64,000 nucleotides of DNA from Haematococcus lacustris (Eukaryota; Chlorophyta; Chlorophyceae; Chlamydomonadales; Haematococcaceae). Below, in pieces: positions 26,616 through 37,517 of this stretch. Where the stretch lies: NCBI GenBank assembly GCA_030144725.1, contig JASKMD010000029.1, positions 2,594,346 to 2,658,345 of the forward strand. Reading direction: 5' to 3'. The translations under genes were made by a program, and so were the position numbers. The notes below the pieces were generated by a model. The model was not told the origin of the DNA, did no database searches, and saw only the letters and a program-made list of their open reading frames with translations. Every line of letters starts with the position of its first letter. Within the stretch, counting starts at the first letter, position 1.

Positions 26616-29137
26616 ATGGCATCTAAGAGGCGTCGCGGTGAAACAATGGTTTTGGCGTCCGGTGCTGAAATGCCCAAGCCCGAAGTCGGTTGCGAGCAGC
26701 CCCGCATCAGCTCGATGTTCCCTTCTATCTCGCACACTCGCAAGCGGAAGGCACAGGCTGAGCCCACCAGAGAGCACTTTGTCGAGGAGCAGACCCAGCA
26801 ACCAGCAACACTTGAGCAGCCTGAGGAGCTGCGACTGCTGCAGCGTGTGCACGGTGCGTAGCTCAGCGCTGTTGTTTTGAACTTTCCCCACGTGCCTGCC
26901 ATTTGTGCTCCGCTGCTGTTTCTGCGTGTCAACGCACCTTCACTACGTGCACACTAGCGGCACTCAGCCCTCATTTGCCTCTTCCAAGTTTCCCCCCTCG
27001 AACATGTTTGCAGAGGCCATCCTGTCTGGGCGCTCTCTGTTGAAGCGTCGTTGCGAGAAGATTACATTCACGACGCTGACACAAGTCGTCGAGAGTGCCA
27101 CTGGCCGAACCTTCAAGGTGAGGCTGCGCCATGCAAATGCTTCTCGCCACTTCACTGCAGCACACTAGCTTGTGTTGTGCACACCAGCCTCACACTCTAC
27201 TGAATGGCACACAACCAATGTCTGTCTATCTGGTTGTGCTGCAGATGGAGTATGTTCAGCAAATCAAGCATTTGTACCCAGAAGCCTTTGAGTGGCACTT
27301 CATCCGCTGCCCCACCAAGCTGGACCCCAGCAAGTGAGCAGAGCCAGTCTCAGCACACTATCCAATAGAAAGGCTTGCAATGGAAGTGCTCCCCCACACC
27401 CCACGCATGTGTAGCACCGTACTGACAGTTGTTCCCCTCCCTTCACTCTGCAGGCTTGAGTTCCAGCTGATCCTGAACTTTGACAATGCCTGCCAGGCAG
27501 CCTCAGGCACCAGCCAGCAGGCCTCTGGTGGCCGTTTGAACGAGGCAGCAGAGCGCGCAGCCTTTGTGGACCGCTGCCAGGCATGGTGGCAACAGCAGCT
27601 GGCCTGCCCAGCCCCCAAGCAGCCAGCTGCCTGTGCCAGCCAGCTACCCACCAGCAGGCCGCCCCTGGGCCCAGAGGCCAAGCCTGCAGCCATGCCCACC
27701 CTGCTCATCCCCTGTGCCCCCCTGCCCAGCAAGGAGGCAGCCCCGCTGGTCGGCGCCAGCCCCCATGGAGCCAACCGCAGGGCACAGGCTGCCTCCTGCC
27801 CCACCAGCGGCTCCCCCTGTGCTGCAGTGCGCAGTGCCTCTGCTGCCCCAGGCGCCAGCATCCAGGGTGCTTGCACAGCTGCCCCTGTGGGTGGTAGCCT
27901 GCTAGCAGGCAGTGGGCCAGGGCGCTCCCGCCAAGGCTCGATCCTGGATGCCTTCCAGGTCAAGCGGACCTCCAGTTTCACAGGGCCTGTGGCAGCAGCA
28001 GGGGGCGCCCCCTCCCCCTCCCCCTCCCTCCAAGCCGCTGCCAGCACCCAGCAGCCCGCCCTGAACGCCACACCCACTTCCCGCCTCAAGCGCCGGCCCA
28101 GCGCGTCCTCCCCACACTGCACCAGCCAGAGCGCCCAAGAAGCGGAGCCCTGCCCTGACGCCCCCCAAGCCAGTGCTGAGGGCCCAGCTGCCCGCAGCCT
28201 TGCCTCCCATGCCAGTGACATGCCCGGACCAGGCATCAGCGCCTCCTCCCAGGACCCCTGCCGCCCCCCAGCCCAGCGCTCCGCCCCTGCGGCAGCTGCC
28301 CCAGTCGGCCGCAGCGCGCCCCGCCGCCAGTTGCGGCTGGGTGACGAGGATGTGGCGGACCGCAGCCCCTTGGTGGCCACCCTGATCAGGGCACAGGCAC
28401 ACAGCCCCACAGCCAGCCAGGACCAGGCGCAGGGGCCATTCAGCAGGGAGGTGGCTACACCACAGCAGGCACAGCAGGCAGAGCAACATGCAGCCACAGC
28501 GCTTGACCAGACGCTGGCCCCAGCAACACCCTTGCCTCACAGCCAGGACCAGCTCCTCCAGAGCCAGCCCACAGACAGCCCTGGCAGCCCGCGACGCGCT
28601 GCTCTGACCCCAGCGCTTCGCCCGTCCCCCTCCACCCCGGCTGTCAACCGGGCCGCGACCGCCTCTGCTGCACCCAGCCCCAGCATTGCTGCCACTGCTA
28701 ACGCCGGTACCAAGCAGCCCAGCCCGCTTCTCGCGCGCTTCTTCAGCCAGAACTCGCTCGCCGCCATGCAGCAGGCGTCGGAGCGCGCACCGCAGAGCCC
28801 GGCTCTTAAGGCAGCAGCGGAGCGGCGGCATGCCCTTGGGCTGCTGCCCCAAGTGTTGGAGCTGCTGCGAGCGATCTTCGGCACCAAGGGCTCGCTGGTG
28901 AAGCCGGTCGCGGAGGTGGCGGAGCTGATGCGGCAGAAAAGCAGCCTGTCCACAGGCCTGTCACTCGCCGAGGCGCGGCTCACGCTGCAGCTGATGACAC
29001 AGCATGTGCCCGAGTACGCCTCATTTGAGACCCTCGGCGACGTTGCGGTGCTGCGCGTGTCCCGACCGGTGGATGTCACGGCGCTGCGACAGCGGGTCCG
29101 GCAGGCGGCAGCGGCAGCTTCAGCGACAGGCCTCTGA
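26616..29137 (+). CDS. CDT1: CDT1 DNA replication licensing factor, copy 2
   Basis: Exact positional duplicate of copy 1 shifted by 6,919 bp: exons 26616 to about 26857, about 26958-27117, 27245-27333 and 27454-29137. Reading frame and splice signals are intact. Compared with copy 1 the reading gives five amino-acid changes (A10T, V to F and D to G in the central domain, H to R in the linker, Q to R before the C-terminal winged helix) and two silent changes. I saw no difference from copy 3 in the lines compared. If the assembly is right, the locus gives three expressed or expressible licensing factor genes. Whether all are transcribed cannot be seen here. Confidence 0.
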
Positions 29138-29301
29138 CCATGACCAGCTGGTCAAGGAGCCACTGCATTTGTGTGGCTGCTAGGGACTGGTGCAGCAGGG
29201 CGCTGTAATGCGCTGAGAGGGCATTGCACATCAAGCTGCAGCCGGCTATATGGCCACTTTGTCAGGTCAACGGAGCGGGGTTAACCTAATCTAAGTGTGA
29301 A

Positions 29302-31869
29302 TATGTAGAATGTCCCGGACCCACAGAATGCGTGAGGTAAGTACACTTGTGCACCAACTTGAGCTTGTATTGATGATTTGCGGCAGGATGTTGATGATGA
29401 GGTGCCATTGAGATGCCATTACAATGATCAGCGGCTTTGGGAGATCAATATTGGGAGATGTGCCCTTATCCACAGGCAGCGTCATAACTCCTTGCTGTTG
29501 AATGATGTTGTTGAACGATGTTGATGAATGTCGTTGATATGTTAAAAACGTGTTGGTGAAGCGCGACGGACACCTGTGGCTAACACCGCTTAAGCCGTCA
29601 GCCGTTCGGCTGCTTGGCCGCCCTCCCCCTCTAGGGGTTCGGGACTTTCTGTAACGCTCTTCAAAGCAAGGTGCATAAACAAAGGTGCACATGGGCTCAA
29701 CATGAAGTCATGCAAGTTCTCATTACTGTCCTGGAAAGTCATGGCAAACTCCGCCTGCTGCCTGATGGAACTCGTGGCAGTGCACTCCAAGATGAAATGC
29801 ATGGCGGCATCCACTACCCGCTCTGTGCATCTTGTGTATGTGCGATCGATGAAAGTTACCCCCTCAAACCGAGCCTTCTCCACACCCAAACCGCTGTTGC
29901 CTAACCTGAACCTAGTCAAGCTCGTGCGAACTTCTGTAGAGAGCTGTCTGTTAAGCAGGTGTGGTGCCATGTGATTGATGCCAATGCCGTCCCCATGCTT
30001 GAACCATGCAGCATACGTGCATCTCTCCCGATGCACCGTCTCAGGCAGTCTAGGGTCTCCCTCAAACCCAACCCAACGCCTCCCCCACCTCTCGAGCCAC
30101 TTGACTTCCATAGCCTTGGTGCCTAGGACCATGTCCGGGCTCAAGGTGAACTCACCCCCCATCAGCTCTCCGGCGGCCAGCTGGAACTGAGCACTTTAGC
30201 TGGCCTGACAACTCCTGCCTAACTCCACATCTGCCTTGATTAACCTCATTAGTAGGTCGCCGTGGGATAGTTTGGCAGTGTTCCAGAACTTGCACGCAGC
30301 CCTAAGCCAGTAAAGTTGGAGGGGCAGCTGCCCCAACTCATGCTCCACCATCAGGCCTGACACTTAACTACGTACCCTGGCAGCAAACCTGAGAAAGCTG
30401 AGCATGCGTGTTTGCACTGGGTTGGAGAGCTGCATACCGTGCCCAAGGAAGGCAGTGCCCTATACCTGGCTGCCATACAGCCCTAAGGGGAGCACGAACG
30501 CTATGATGAGGTGACACAGGGCATAAGGATCCTGCAGGACCCCATACTCTCTAGCTCGCAGCAAAAGCAGGGGTGGCGCTGGGATTGAAGTGCATGCCTA
30601 AGTACTTCAACTCTCTCACCACAGGCAGGATCTCATGCTAGGTGCTGCCTTTTGTGAGTTGCCATTGAAGACCATCACCTTTGACTTGCCCACATTGACT
30701 GTAAGATGTTTCCTATCTGCAAAGCCTTGTAGCTGGCAGACCAGCCGCTGCAGCCCGTGGGGCGAGATGCTCATCAGGTTCCGGTCATCAACATACATGA
30801 AGTGGGTGACAGGTGTGCCTTGCACCCTCACAGCATCAACAGGACCCAGGAACTCCTTACTGATGTCGTGAACTTAGAGAGCAAACAGGAGTGGGCTGAT
30901 GGGGCAGCCTTGCTTGACACCTTGGTCCGGAGTCACGGGGGGGGTGCGGTGGGGGCCATCTATCATCCCTATACAAACCCTCCAGGCAGGCAAGCAAGGG
31001 CTGTGTCAGCTTGACCCCAACCCGCAAGCGCTCCCACAATTGTTGTCGAGGTATGTGGTCATAGGCCTGTTTAAAGTCAATGAAGGCAGTGAAAAGCTTG
31101 CGGTGCTTGGCATCTGCGCTAGCCTTTGAGCGTGGATAAGATGGCGCAGAATGAACATGGGTTGCATGGTGATGTCCCGGGATGAACCCAAACTGCTCAG
31201 CTGGCAGCACTTTGTGTGTCATGCACCAGGCAGTCAGCACGTGCCGCAAGACGTTAGCATACAGGCGGTACAACACACTACTCACAGCTTGACTTGTTGG
31301 GGTCTGTAGGGTCTGTGTCCTTGAAGAGGGGGCTGATTCTAGCTACCTTCCAAGCCGCAGTGCGCATCATGCTGTGAAACCATGTGGCAAGCAGAGGGAG
31401 CAGCAGGTCTGTGGTAACACCCTCCTCAACTGTGCGGGCGTGCTTGATAAAGGGGGCTGGGAGCCCATCCAGGCCAGGTGCTGTGTCATTGTTGAGCTCA
31501 CGTAGTTGTGCTTGAACAATGGATGTGATGTTGTCAAGCTGGGGCAGCTCATAGGCAGGTGGATGTGTTGTGACAGGGGCAGGAACAGAGTGAAGTCTGC
31601 CTCTCCCAAGAGGGCCGGCTTGCAAATGGGCAGGCACAGCTTGCCTGGTCCTGGCTGGCTCAGAGATCACATCAGGTGCTTTATGTGTCGTATTGGTGGT
31701 AGTGAACCAGACCTGCAGATGCTGATGCCACTTGTCGATGGGAACCATGGACTGCTGGCGTGCGTGCTTGACTCGGAGCATCTTGAGTGCATCCCCAGGG
31801 CTTATCAGCTCTGTGCTTGGAGGCAATGGCAGGCAGAACAGTAGGCCAGGCAGCATGCCAGTGGCCTGA
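29302..31869 (-). mobile_element. Degenerate non-LTR retrotransposon (RT), copy 2
   Basis: Same broken RT as at 22383-24950, shifted by 6,919 bp, with the FMYVDD box in 30616-30831 and the same frame breaks. Sharing identical lesions shows that it was duplicated with the CDT1 unit rather than inserted independently. Confidence 0.
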
Positions 31870-31878
31870 ACAACCCCT

Positions 31879-32819
31879 GCCGCAGCACCCAGCGGTGGCT
31901 AGCACCACTTCAGCCCTACCCCAAGCACCTGGCAGCAGCCAGCTCAGCCGGCAACTGCCTAAAGGCCAACCTGTAGCACATCAACGTCACCTTGGCCACC
32001 TGGGAAGCGGTGGTGAAGGTGTGTCCGGACCCCAAGTGGGCACGGCAACGGCTGAGGCTGTACGGAGCTTAGAACCCAGCGCCGGAGCAGTTCTTCAACA
32101 AGGTGAGGGTGGGTGGGTGAGTTGTGCATTCGAATGTGCTAGGTGGGCATGAAGTGAAAGAGTAGTTGACTGTGCCATGTCTAACCTGGTGCCTAACCTG
32201 GCATACACCTGGTGCTGTGAGCATGCTGCAAGGTGGTGTGCAGGCCCAGGGGCACAGACCAGCAGCGGGACGGGGTGGTGTTAGTGGATGGCAAGCTGTG
32301 AAGGGTCAACACCCCTGTGAGGAGCAACTGGACAATGAGCAACCCACCAGGCCTGCAGACTGGGAGCCCCCAGAAGGGCAGATGGACCATCGCCTGCTGC
32401 GTCTGGTCTGGAGCCGGCAACGTGACCAGCCAATGCAAGACGGGCTGATGTGGTGCCCGGTAGTGGCCCCCCGTAGCCCCCAAGCATCCAGGCAGCCACA
32501 CAGCCAGCAGCCTTAAAGAGCCTGGCCCAGCACTCCCCCGCCAGCCAAGCGCACCAAGGCTGAGCAGGCAGCTGAACCTACCAGGGCAAAGGCAAAGCCG
32601 AGCCAGCACCACAGCCTGGCAGGTGGCTAGCCAGGGACTGCAATGCAGCATTGAGCATGCAGCGCAATGGGGAGAAGGGCTGGCACCCAGTGGAGCTGTG
32701 GTAGACCAGACCTGCCTGAGCTGCCAGCCAAGGGCAAGGAGTACCCTGATCTGTAGTTCAAGCGGCTGCGAAACTGGCCACCCAAGACCCAGCTGCAGCA
32801 GCTTGCTGAGGCGCAGTAG
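31879..32819 (+). pseudogene. Degenerate Fanzor/TnpB-like fragment at copy2/copy3 junction
   Basis: Duplicate of the fragment at 24960-25900 with the same stops, internal deletion, RDCNAALSMQR motif and final TAG (32817-32819). Its conserved 3' flank continues to about 32955. Confidence 0.
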
Positions 32820-33258
32820 TGTGTGCCCCCCTTGGAGCTGTCAAATTGCTTACAATTAGTGCATGCATGTCATACCAACTCTAAGCTACAGCCCTTTTAT
32901 AGGGGTTAGGCAACTGTGAAGGTGGAAGGCGCTTATGCCATGTGCATGGGAAGATGACTTCACACAGCCAAGACACCACCCCTGGTGGGGGGACCCATTC
33001 TGCCTTTGCGGGCTGATGAGGGAGGTGCTGCTGAAGACAGGGACAGCCTGGATGAGTGTGTGGGCACTGGCCACTGCTCTGAACATTGAACCTCTGCCTG
33101 CTTGATCTGAAACCTAGGTCGTGCACTCTCCTTGCAAGCTACTAGCAAGGAGTGTCGTAAGCGACAGTAGGGACGCTTTGCAGAGAGGGGCATGAAGGTA
33201 TGATGCGACAAGCTGTTGGTATTCAACCCTTGACCTGGACCCTGCGCAGTTGCTTAGA

Positions 33259-33384
33259 CTCGGCGCCAAGCCATCTTGGTGGACTTCCTGAACACAACGC
33301 GTACGGGTGGTAACACACGCCAGCTCATGGCGCAATTATGAGGTAATGCTGGACGGTTCGACATGGCGCCAAAACTTGGCGGGG
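33259..33384 (+). promoter_or_regulatory. E2F-like sites upstream of CDT1 copy 3
   Basis: Same two sites as copy 2 at 33259-33270 and 33363-33374, upstream of the start at 33535. Confidence 0.
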
Positions 33385-33534
33385 TCAACGGTCAACGGGG
33401 TTGGCGGGGCCGAGATTCATATGTTCAAATGCAAACGGACCAACCGCCTCGCACCCTTTTGTACTTAAGCCTCCACTCCCTTCGATGCTGTACCAGCAAC
33501 CCGTTCTTAGCTTACATATCCCAAGTACAACACA

Positions 33535-36056
33535 ATGGCATCTAAGAGGCGTCGCGGTGAAACAATGGTTTTGGCGTCCGGTGCTGAAATGCCCAAGCCC
33601 GAAGTCGGTTGCGAGCAGCCCCGCATCAGCTCGATGTTCCCTTCTATCTCGCACACTCGCAAGCGGAAGGCACAGGCTGAGCCCACCAGAGAGCACTTTG
33701 TCGAGGAGCAGACCCAGCAACCAGCAACACTTGAGCAGCCTGAGGAGCTGCGACTGCTGCAGCGTGTGCACGGTGCGTAGCTCAGCGCTGTTGTTTTGAA
33801 CTTTCCCCACGTGCCTGCCATTTGTGCTCCGCTGCTGTTTCTGCGTGTCAACGCACCTTCACTACGTGCACACTAGCGGCACTCAGCCCTCATTTGCCTC
33901 TTCCAAGTTTCCCCCCTCGAACATGTTTGCAGAGGCCATCCTGTCTGGGCGCTCTCTGTTGAAGCGTCGTTGCGAGAAGATTACATTCACGACGCTGACA
34001 CAAGTCGTCGAGAGTGCCACTGGCCGAACCTTCAAGGTGAGGCTGCGCCATGCAAATGCTTCTCGCCACTTCACTGCAGCACACTAGCTTGTGTTGTGCA
34101 CACCAGCCTCACACTCTACTGAATGGCACACAACCAATGTCTGTCTATCTGGTTGTGCTGCAGATGGAGTATGTTCAGCAAATCAAGCATTTGTACCCAG
34201 AAGCCTTTGAGTGGCACTTCATCCGCTGCCCCACCAAGCTGGACCCCAGCAAGTGAGCAGAGCCAGTCTCAGCACACTATCCAATAGAAAGGCTTGCAAT
34301 GGAAGTGCTCCCCCACACCCCACGCATGTGTAGCACCGTACTGACAGTTGTTCCCCTCCCTTCACTCTGCAGGCTTGAGTTCCAGCTGATCCTGAACTTT
34401 GACAATGCCTGCCAGGCAGCCTCAGGCACCAGCCAGCAGGCCTCTGGTGGCCGTTTGAACGAGGCAGCAGAGCGCGCAGCCTTTGTGGACCGCTGCCAGG
34501 CATGGTGGCAACAGCAGCTGGCCTGCCCAGCCCCCAAGCAGCCAGCTGCCTGTGCCAGCCAGCTACCCACCAGCAGGCCGCCCCTGGGCCCAGAGGCCAA
34601 GCCTGCAGCCATGCCCACCCTGCTCATCCCCTGTGCCCCCCTGCCCAGCAAGGAGGCAGCCCCGCTGGTCGGCGCCAGCCCCCATGGAGCCAACCGCAGG
34701 GCACAGGCTGCCTCCTGCCCCACCAGCGGCTCCCCCTGTGCTGCAGTGCGCAGTGCCTCTGCTGCCCCAGGCGCCAGCATCCAGGGTGCTTGCACAGCTG
34801 CCCCTGTGGGTGGTAGCCTGCTAGCAGGCAGTGGGCCAGGGCGCTCCCGCCAAGGCTCGATCCTGGATGCCTTCCAGGTCAAGCGGACCTCCAGTTTCAC
34901 AGGGCCTGTGGCAGCAGCAGGGGGCGCCCCCTCCCCCTCCCCCTCCCTCCAAGCCGCTGCCAGCACCCAGCAGCCCGCCCTGAACGCCACACCCACTTCC
35001 CGCCTCAAGCGCCGGCCCAGCGCGTCCTCCCCACACTGCACCAGCCAGAGCGCCCAAGAAGCGGAGCCCTGCCCTGACGCCCCCCAAGCCAGTGCTGAGG
35101 GCCCAGCTGCCCGCAGCCTTGCCTCCCATGCCAGTGACATGCCCGGACCAGGCATCAGCGCCTCCTCCCAGGACCCCTGCCGCCCCCCAGCCCAGCGCTC
35201 CGCCCCTGCGGCAGCTGCCCCAGTCGGCCGCAGCGCGCCCCGCCGCCAGTTGCGGCTGGGTGACGAGGATGTGGCGGACCGCAGCCCCTTGGTGGCCACC
35301 CTGATCAGGGCACAGGCACACAGCCCCACAGCCAGCCAGGACCAGGCGCAGGGGCCATTCAGCAGGGAGGTGGCTACACCACAGCAGGCACAGCAGGCAG
35401 AGCAACATGCAGCCACAGCGCTTGACCAGACGCTGGCCCCAGCAACACCCTTGCCTCACAGCCAGGACCAGCTCCTCCAGAGCCAGCCCACAGACAGCCC
35501 TGGCAGCCCGCGACGCGCTGCTCTGACCCCAGCGCTTCGCCCGTCCCCCTCCACCCCGGCTGTCAACCGGGCCGCGACCGCCTCTGCTGCACCCAGCCCC
35601 AGCATTGCTGCCACTGCTAACGCCGGTACCAAGCAGCCCAGCCCGCTTCTCGCGCGCTTCTTCAGCCAGAACTCGCTCGCCGCCATGCAGCAGGCGTCGG
35701 AGCGCGCACCGCAGAGCCCGGCTCTTAAGGCAGCAGCGGAGCGGCGGCATGCCCTTGGGCTGCTGCCCCAAGTGTTGGAGCTGCTGCGAGCGATCTTCGG
35801 CACCAAGGGCTCGCTGGTGAAGCCGGTCGCGGAGGTGGCGGAGCTGATGCGGCAGAAAAGCAGCCTGTCCACAGGCCTGTCACTCGCCGAGGCGCGGCTC
35901 ACGCTGCAGCTGATGACACAGCATGTGCCCGAGTACGCCTCATTTGAGACCCTCGGCGACGTTGCGGTGCTGCGCGTGTCCCGACCGGTGGATGTCACGG
36001 CGCTGCGACAGCGGGTCCGGCAGGCGGCAGCGGCAGCTTCAGCGACAGGCCTCTGA
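33535..36056 (+). CDS. CDT1: CDT1 DNA replication licensing factor, copy 3
   Basis: Third copy, again offset by 6,919 bp: exons 33535 to about 33776, about 33877-34036, 34164-34252 and 34373-36056. It encodes the same 'copy 2' allele, with T10, F, G, R and R at the variable positions. The stop codon is present, but only 37 bp of 3' flank precede the N gap, so the poly(A) region and any following retrotransposon copy are missing. It could be a genuine third copy or an assembly duplication of copy 2. Confidence 0.
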
Positions 36057-36093
36057 CCATGACCAGCTGGTCAAGGAGCCACTGCATTTGTGT

Positions 36094-36593
36094 NNNNNNN
36101 NNNNNNNNNNNNNNNNNNNNNNNNNNNNNNNNNNNNNNNNNNNNNNNNNNNNNNNNNNNNNNNNNNNNNNNNNNNNNNNNNNNNNNNNNNNNNNNNNNNN
36201 NNNNNNNNNNNNNNNNNNNNNNNNNNNNNNNNNNNNNNNNNNNNNNNNNNNNNNNNNNNNNNNNNNNNNNNNNNNNNNNNNNNNNNNNNNNNNNNNNNNN
36301 NNNNNNNNNNNNNNNNNNNNNNNNNNNNNNNNNNNNNNNNNNNNNNNNNNNNNNNNNNNNNNNNNNNNNNNNNNNNNNNNNNNNNNNNNNNNNNNNNNNN
36401 NNNNNNNNNNNNNNNNNNNNNNNNNNNNNNNNNNNNNNNNNNNNNNNNNNNNNNNNNNNNNNNNNNNNNNNNNNNNNNNNNNNNNNNNNNNNNNNNNNNN
36501 NNNNNNNNNNNNNNNNNNNNNNNNNNNNNNNNNNNNNNNNNNNNNNNNNNNNNNNNNNNNNNNNNNNNNNNNNNNNNNNNNNNNNNNNNNNNN
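36094..36593. other. Assembly gap of exactly 500 N
   Basis: Round-number run of N. It truncates the third CDT1 unit and separates it from unrelated sequence on the right, so distance and even adjacency across it are not established by the sequence. Confidence 0.
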
Positions 36594-36604
36594 CTGTGCA
36601 TGCG

Positions 36605-37053
36605 CTCAGGTCAGGCCAGGTCAGGTCAGGTCAGGTCAGGTCAGGTCAGGTCAGGCCAGGCCAGGCCAGGTCAGGTCAGGTCAGGTCAGGTCAGGTCAGG
36701 TCAGGTCAGGTCAGGTCAGGTCAGGTCAGGTCAGGTCAGGTCAGGTCAGGTCAGGTCAGGTCAGGTCAGGTCAGGTCAGGTCAGGCCAGGCCAGGCCAGG
36801 TCAGGTCAGGTCAGGTCAGGTCAGGTCAGGTCAGGTCAGGTCAGGTCAGGTCAGGTCAGGTCAGGTCAGGTCAGGTCAGGCCAGGCCAGGTCAGGTCAGG
36901 TCAGGTCAGGTCAGGTCAGGTCAGGTCAGGTCAGGTCAGGTCAGGTCAGGTCAGGTCAGGTCAGGTCAGGTCAGGTCAGGTCAGGTCAGGTCAGGTCAGG
37001 TCAGGTCAGGTCAGGTCAGGTCAGGTCAGGTCAGGTCAGGTCAGGTCAGGTCA
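36605..37053. repeat. (TCAGG)n pentanucleotide array
   Basis: About 90 units of TCAGG with scattered CCAGG variants clustered in three short groups, starting 11 bp after the N gap. The array may have caused the assembly break. Frames through it are open artefacts. Confidence 0.
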
Positions 37054-37517
37054 AGTCCCGGTCCAGGTGCAAGTCCCTAGTAGTTTACACAGGTTGTTAG
37101 CCTTACAAAGCGTTACAGCTGCCATAGCTAGCCAGTACTCTGATACAAGCGGCTGCGAGAGGCGGCTCACTCAGCTCATGCTACCCGGGTCTCACTCATC
37201 GACATCCACACTGTAAGAGCAGGCACTCTGTCGAGTTGAATGTCACACTCACCTTGCACACACACTGACGCTACGCAACCCAGTCAACTACACAGTACAC
37301 GTGGCGCTCACAACCCAAGCTGCACCCTGGGCCGTGAGCAGCGTGATGGTATCGGTGGCAACGGTCGTCTCACAAGCAAGCCGCACACTGGCCTATGGGG
37401 CTCAAGGGCGCCACTGAGCAGCCTGGTGGTGGTGGTGGTGGTGGTGACGGCGGTGACAGCAGCAGCTGGCGGCGTATCAGGCAGGAGGGCAGTGGGTCTG
37501 CAGGTCGAGGCGGGTCT
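37054..37517. other. Region downstream of the glutaredoxin gene
   Basis: No convincing coding sequence. On the minus strand it is the 3' flank of the glutaredoxin; TTACA (minus-strand TGTAA) occurs near 37103 and 37112 and could serve as poly(A) signal about 400 bp after the stop. Confidence 0.

Larger units (their letters stand above)
18676..36093. repeat. Tandem triplication, 6,919-bp period
   Basis: Corresponding positions in successive units differ by exactly 6,919 bp (CDT1 starts 19697, 26616, 33535; RT blocks 22671 and 29590). Copy 1 drifts to offsets 6,925-6,927 upstream of about 19380 because of small indels. That marks its diverged left edge inside Fanzor-like sequence. The third unit is cut by the gap at 36094. 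Confidence 0.

Noticed and set aside
36601..37100. Long Ser-Gly-Gln-Val-Arg repeat proteins spanning the N gap
   Set aside because: Produced by the (TCAGG)n array and by translating N; not genes.
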